DNA from: Macrocystis pyrifera
Lineage: Eukaryota; Sar; Phaeophyceae; Laminariales; Laminariaceae
NCBI GenBank assembly: GCA_031763025.1
Contig: JASSKH010000019.1
Location: 7,708,336-7,772,335 of the forward strand
DNA: 64,000 bases
Reading direction: 5' to 3'
The position numbers were made by a program, and so were the translations under genes. A model generated the notes under the pieces. It saw only the letters and a list, made by a program, of their open reading frames with translations, made no database searches and was not told the DNA's origin. This document shows, one piece after another, positions 59,591 to 64,000 of the stretch. Position 1 is the first letter of the stretch; each line of letters starts with the position of its first letter.

Positions 59591-60120
59591 TACGTGCTGC
59601 AAAGATCCGATTAGATGAATGCACCGAGATACTAAAACAATGCGCCAGATACATACCTACGTGTTATCTCACGTCCAAGCAGTCACGTGTCAGCATTAGC
59701 AGCAACACTCAGCAGCACTCAAGCAACACTCGATTCGAGCAGCACTCGCCTGTTGTTGCTGTATTTGTACTGATGGTGCTGCTCGAGCAGCATCAGCGCA
59801 CGAGCACGATGCGCCAAGTTGCTGCACCGCAAATACTGTCGACAAGTAGAAGAACGGTTTGATGTGAAGAACACACACACGCAACGCAATACGTGCTGCA
59901 AAGATCCGATTAATGATGAATCGCACCGAGATACTAAAACAATGCCGCCAGATACATACCTACGTGGTGGCTCAGCCTTATCTCACGTCTTGTGGCCAAG
60001 CAGTCACGAGCACACGAGCACTCAGCAGCAGCAGCAGCAGCAGCAACACTCAGCAGCACTCAAGCAACACTCGATTCGAGCAGCACTCGTACGCCTGTTG
60101 TTGCTGTATTTGTACTGATG
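59538..60120. repeat. Two tandem ~298-bp units, one deletion-rich
   Basis: Both units start TGTCGACAAGTAGAAGAACG (59538 and 59836) and carry the CAG-rich family. Relative to unit 2, unit 1 lacks several short internal pieces: GTGGCTCAGCC, CTTGTGG, part of the CAG run and GTAC. Substitutions are few. (CAG)n lies at about 60026-60052. Confidence 0.8.
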
Positions 60121-60344
60121 CGTGCTGCTCGAGCAGCACTCGAGCGCACGAGCACGATGAGTAGGCTTCCAAGTCTAAAAAAGACACGGGACCACGATCA
60201 CTCGATTGCTCAAGCGCAACGAGCACGAGACGAACACAAGCACGACGTGGCCAAGCAGCCACGGGCACAGGAGCAACATTCGACTCCACGAGCACTCGTA
60301 CGCCTGTTATTTGCTGTTGTTATACGGCTGCAGCTCGAGCAGCA

Positions 60345-60410
60345 CGAGTTCGACCAGCACTGCTGGGTGCTGTTGTACGAGTTCGACCAGCACTGCTGCG
60401 TGCTGTTGTA
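60345..60410. repeat. 33-bp direct repeat, two units
   Basis: CGAGTTCGACCAGCACTGCT plus GGTGCTGTTGTA occurs twice, adjacent, with one mismatch. Confidence 0.9.
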
Positions 60411-60733
60411 GTTGCAGCAAGAAGCAAGAAGAACAAAATCTTTGCAGCTAAAATTACCCAAAGATCCGGGTAGGCTTCCAAGCCCCTAGATGGCTTTTCG
60501 GAAGTGGGACCCCATCCGCTGAGCTGCTTGCTGGGTAACGTGGCTTGGAGCACCTACAGCACGTGCTACGGAGCCCGGCCGGAGCCAACGCTTGCACCGC
60601 ACTTTCCACGCCGCCCCCCTGCAGGCCCCGCAGCAGGATGCACGAGAAAAGACCCGCGGCTAAACGAGAAAAGTGAACTATTCCGGAACAAACGGCTATT
60701 TGGTACAAAGAAATATTATGGGTTTTTGCCAAA
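60411..60733. other. Intergenic, nothing firm
   Basis: GC-rich around 60560-60650; the overlapping frames are not convincing. Confidence 0.35.
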
Positions 60734-60863
60734 ATCAGGTATATCTGGCCACTTTCGTGCCAAAAACAGTTACATACTGAAATCAAGTACAAAACACACA
60801 CCAGGAGCCCTGCTATTGGCCAAGCTGACATTTTTGGCACTTAAAGGCCAAGGTACACCTGAT
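60734..60863. mobile_element. Foldback/MITE-like element, ATCAGGT family
   Basis: The left arm ATCAGGTATATCTGGCC..CGTGCCAAAAACAG (60734-60769) pairs with the right arm 60825-60863, which on the other strand begins ATCAGGTGTACCTTGGCC and contains GTGCCAAAAATG. The loop is about 55 bp. It is unrelated in sequence to the CTATTACGGGG family. Confidence 0.65.
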
Positions 60864-61397
60864 TGTTTCTACTCTGTCTAGCTTTCAACTGATTTTGGCC
60901 AACTTTGAACCAATCAGAGAGGCAATACGTACACTGTTAGCTGTGCGCCTGAGGTCCGTACCGACCAAAAAAAACGTGGCATGTGAATTTCCATGAATAT
61001 TTTCCCAAAAGTCACTACCAACAAACTGGACAAAAAAAAACAATTCTGAACTGTCATGGCGCTACAAAATAACTTGAATATAGTATACCGGAAGGTCGTC
61101 CTTGCATCGCGTTTAACTCCTGATACGTCACGAATTGGCTGCCCATAGTGTGCCCAGACGTATAAAAGCACATGTTCTAGACAAATTTAGCAACCGGAAT
61201 GTTTTTCCGTTTGATGCTGATCTCAAAAACAGCTATTGGTGTGATTTTAAGCATATTTCGGCATTATTTGCCTGGAAGCAAAGCGCGTCGACTGATATGA
61301 AAAATCGAGGCTACAGAAACCTAGTTCGTGGTATGCCGCACACGGACGAACAAAAATCACCCTAGTAGTACATCTGAGTAAGGAGTACCACCCCGTC
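60864..61397. other. Intergenic with a weak frame
   Basis: A plus-strand frame 61135-61365 (contains DKFSNRNVFPFDADLKNSYW) is mildly coding-like. No domain was recognised. Confidence 0.3.
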
Positions 61398-61497
61398 AAA
61401 AAAGACTACCACTCTGATCCAAACAAATAAGGATCGTTTGTATTAAATAATTGTATGAAAACAGTCTCTATGTTTTGGGTCAGAGTGGTAGTTTTTT
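61398..61497. mobile_element. Foldback element, ACTACCACTCTGA arms
   Basis: The left arm AAAAAAGACTACCACTCTGA (61398 on) and the right arm (61471-61497), which on the other strand reads AAAAAACTACCACTCTGA, form a 25-bp imperfect stem around a 46-bp AT-rich loop. It sits immediately before the decayed coiled-coil gene and could be one end of a larger element. Confidence 0.65.
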
Positions 61498-61511
61498 ATA
61501 TACATTACACC

Positions 61512-62187
61512 ATGGGGAACACAATACGACACATGAAAAATAAGAGGAAGAAACTACAGCAGGGCTTGAAAAATAAAAAACTATTAATAGGAGGTTTTTG
61601 CCCGCACGAGGAAAACGGAGAAGCCGGGAGAGGTAAGCGAGCAAAGAACATAGCGGAGCGCCGCGACTTCGATCTACGCCATGGCGGTGCTGCCCGCGCA
61701 CGCGACGAGGCTGTCGCCAAACATGCCGCTGAGAGCACAGCTCGCCAATCGGCCGAGAGTCTAGCCGAGGACCGAAAAAAGACAATGGAAATGGACGAGC
61801 GGCTGCGACTTGACAACAGAAAAATTGTCCACGGCGGGTCAACAGCAGCTGCACGCGGAGGCAGGAACGTGTGCAGCACTAGCGGCGCTGGTAGCCGAGG
61901 AGGGATTGGTGGCGGGCAGAGGTGGCGAGGGTGGCGAGGCTTTCGGAGATGGATCGCCTGTCGTCCGTCACGGGTAGTCTCATCGAAGAGAGAAACCAGC
62001 TCGTGTCGGTGATTTTTTTACGGTTTTGGAGTTCAGTTTTTGGCGCAGCAGGAGTCAGCCCGGGACGCAACTTCGAGAGCAGCTCGGGTTCGAGAAGCTC
62101 AAGCTCAAGCAGATGGAAAGGGAGGTGGAGAACGCTGAAGCTCGGCGGAGGCAGCTGCTAGTGAACAACGCCAATTCGTGGAAGAGG
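61512..62187 (+). pseudogene. Decayed coiled-coil gene, 5' part
   Basis: From ATG 61512 the translation is basic (MGNTIRHMKNKRKKLQQ), then heptad-rich (ARARDEAVAKHAAESTARQS). Further coiled-coil coding continues in other frames (ALAALVAEEG, SLIEERNQLVS, LKLKQMEREVENAEARRRQL), so the coding signal changes frame at least twice. A short GT..AG intron could explain one change near 62009-62058. The last part ends NNANSWKR at a strong donor, GTGAGC (62188). A long coiled coil before a small conserved domain recalls uncharacterised transposon-linked proteins of eukaryotes. I infer a decayed gene. Confidence 0.45.
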
Positions 62188-62501
62188 GTGAGCAGCAGCG
62201 CAAGCAGTCGTCTTTTCGTTCATGGCATGCTCGGCTTGGGGTAGCCTCGACCGAATTTGGCGTTGTGCTATATTTTCTTTCAACATGATGCATCTGCTGC
62301 AGGAAACACTATTTAATTAATAGTTTTACTGATTTTTTGTTGTTGTGATCGACGTTTTTCTGTACTACTTGTTATTTGAGGCATCACAAAGTTGATATGC
62401 AACTAATACGGAGTTCCAGTACTTACTATTTATAGCCGCCACTTTGTTGTTGCCAATGCCCTGTTGTCATGCCTCGACCCTCCTGGTTTTGACGACAACA
62501 G

Positions 62502-63000
62502 AACAGACGCCAACGCAAAAAGATCGAGGTTTCGGCAGCAGCTGCAGCAGCTATGGCCGGTGGGACCGGCAGCAGGCGCACGCCTGTGCCTGTCCAGACA
62601 AGGCCGCCCCAGCAGCAGGACATGGGAAAGATTTTCGAGAAAAGGATTTTGGACAATTTGCGCCCGTATGGCCAGACTGCGGTGGAGGACGACGAGCAGG
62701 GGGGTGGTGGAAAAGGCAACAGGCGCGCGTACGGTATGACGTCGGCGCGTCTATGTCAGGAAATCATTGAGATCGGGACCCCGCTCAAGCACATCGGCCC
62801 CATTCTCATGAAAGTTCTGTACGCGGGCGCCGGCGTGCAGCTCGACGAGGTGTTGCTTCGACATTTCATGCCAAGAACCCGAACCCAAGGGACCCCTAAA
62901 GAATACGTTCTCCATCCCCACGTTGACGGCAAGGTGGAGGATATGCAAGAAGTACCCAATGCGGAACGCATATATGATTCTTCCGCGAGAACGGCAAGGG
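62502..63000 (+). pseudogene. Decayed coiled-coil gene, 3' exon
   Basis: A GACGACAACAG acceptor ends at 62501, and the frame joins 62187 in phase. It reads NRRQRKKIEVSAAAAAAMAG, then GKIFEKRILDNLRPYGQ, then MTSARLCQEIIEIGTPLKHI, GPILMKVLYAGAGVQ and LDEVLLRHFMPRTRT. The last part resembles a helical segment that precedes a nuclease domain in some uncharacterised transposon-like eukaryotic proteins (R-x-Y-x3-ARL-x2-ELI-x-IGTP). The similarity is weak and from memory. Beyond about 63000 the translation is low-complexity (Ser/Ala/Cys), so the downstream domain is missing. Confidence 0.45.
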
Positions 63001-63189
63001 ACCGCGCTGCATCGCCACCTTCCATCCCCTCTTTCTCCCGCTGCTGCGCTGCCTGCTGCTGCTGCTGCGGACCCTGGCTTACACATGACTGCTATTTTCA
63101 TATAAGTCCTGATCTCCAGAAATGTTCCAAGCTTTTGGGCTTTGGTCTCTAATGAAAAAAATGATGACGGCTGCTGTCAAATTTCTTCG

Positions 63190-63501
63190 TTGTGATTGAT
63201 AAAAAAAAAAGGAAATCATCTTTCTTATTTTCTGTTTCTTTTCTCTTTTGAATTGTCTTTGTTTTTGTTTTTATATTTTTTTCTTTGTTTCGTTTTAGTT
63301 TCTCTAGGTCATGGAATGGGTATGTCGTGCCTGTCGTACGCAGTATGATGACATGGCATTGCATTGCGTACGTGGTAACGTAGTATCTCTGTGGCGTAGC
63401 TTTGTGACCACATAACTTGCATCTCTCTAGGATTGAAGAATCGGCACGGACACTGGTTGTGCTGGATGTCGACGGGTAGAAAGAACGGTTTAATGTGAAG
63501 A

Positions 63502-63532
<31 letters not shown>

Positions 63533-63533
63533 G
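63190..63533 (+). mobile_element. Dispersed repeat with (AAC)n tail, copy 5
   Basis: A T-rich body, then GTGACCACATAACTTGCATC, GAATCGGCACGGACACTGG, GTCGACGGGTAGAAAGAACG and (AAC)n at 63503-63533. This is the best-preserved core and tail. Confidence 0.75.
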
Positions 63534-63564
63534 GTCAATGGACACTGATATTGCTGGTACCGGC

Positions 63565-63570
63565 TATAAA
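63565..63570 (+). promoter_or_regulatory. TATA-like box
   Basis: CTATAAAAAGG follows directly after the (AAC)n repeat. No clear gene begins after it inside the window. Confidence 0.25.
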
Positions 63571-63784
63571 AAGGACCTCAGGCGCACAGCTAAAGCTAAC
63601 AGTGTATTGAGCTCTTGTAAACAGTGGGGGAACTTTTCACGTTTGTTTACGGATATTATTTTCTAACCGTGGTAGAACACTATGTATGGAAAACGACCTT
63701 TACGGGGGGAGTGGTACTTCATTCCAGTATTACGAAACTACTGTTTAGCATGTTTTGTTTTTTTTTTCATGCCGGCGTTCTAGG

Positions 63785-63837
63785 TGGCTTGGTGAGTGGT
63801 CCGCGTGCCTATCAAGATCAACTTCGGGGTTCGAGTC
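63785..63837 (+). mobile_element. tRNA-derived SINE-like head (A and B boxes)
   Basis: TGGCTTGGTGAGTGG (63785-63799) matches an RNA polymerase III A box, and GGTTCGAGTC (63828-63837) matches a B box, with 28 bases between them. The tRNA arms do not pair well (the T stem has mismatches), so this is a tRNA pseudogene or SINE head rather than a working tRNA. Confidence 0.55.
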
Positions 63838-64000
63838 TCACCGAGTGCACGCTCGTAGGGACTTTTTCTTGCATGAAAATGATTGGCGGAAAGCGCGAGA
63901 GCGTGAGTTAGCTACATTCGATGAAAATCGACGAGCAGTGGGAATGCTGAACCCTATATATGCGCGACAAAAAATAAAGGCACGTGCCGGGCGGGAAAAG
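63838..64000. other. Window end, possibly SINE body
   Basis: Nothing firm. A TATATATG word occurs near 63955. Confidence 0.3.

Noticed and set aside
63770-63845. Functional tRNA gene
   Set aside because: The T stem and acceptor do not pair properly; only the promoter boxes are convincing.

Overview
The window looks like a gene-poor, repeat-rich nuclear segment of a eukaryote. A brown alga or related stramenopile is my best guess. The reasons are a Cys-rich exon of the CC-x3-C-x2-CGG-x-G type that I associate with brown-algal secreted proteins, a root-cap-like secreted-type gene, a Ty3/gypsy element with a chromodomain-like tail, GT..AG introns, and many small non-autonomous repeats. There is no bacterial operon structure and no CRISPR array. 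The organism call is inference, not proof.

The dominant feature is a near-perfect inverted repeat. Bases 1-19189 are matched by the reverse complement of 26415-45589. Between the arms lie 7.1 kb of unique sequence, which includes a Ty3/gypsy element on the minus strand, and a gap of exactly 100 N (26315-26414). Homology runs right up to the first base after the gap, and on the other side it runs off the window start. The arms differ mainly by short homopolymer and dinucleotide length changes plus occasional SNPs, with a net 14 bases over 19 kb. The simplest reading is two haplotype contigs of one locus scaffolded head-to-head, not a natural palindrome. Everything in 1-19189 is therefore listed once in detail and its mirror copy is given for the main features.

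Reading the left arm outward to inward: candidate exons and foldback elements (1-7400); a dispersed repeat with an (AAC)n tail (7440-7866); a 4.1-kb block bracketed by 203-bp direct repeats (8973-9175 and 13288-13490), which contains a TATA box and a higher-order tandem array whose units carry a small hairpin (10370-12270); then the best host gene, the last exon of a root-cap-like protein (15871-16781, minus), with a decayed 573-bp tandem copy of its 3' end beside it. The unique middle holds coding-like stretches (20420-21232) and the retroelement (21621-26314).

The right flank (45590-64000) is accessory DNA: a Tc1/mariner-like helix-turn-helix remnant, another Cys-rich exon, scattered candidate exons, foldback elements, a 1.4-kb tandem duplication full of ~10-bp phased ATCTG repeats, CAG-rich tandem copies, a decayed coiled-coil gene (61512-63000) and a tRNA-derived SINE-like promoter near the end. 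Most genes here cannot be named from sequence alone. No complete multi-gene pathway is visible, and I did not find a clear new biological system. The strongest candidates for a second look are the hairpin array with its TATA box and the repeated Cys-rich exons.
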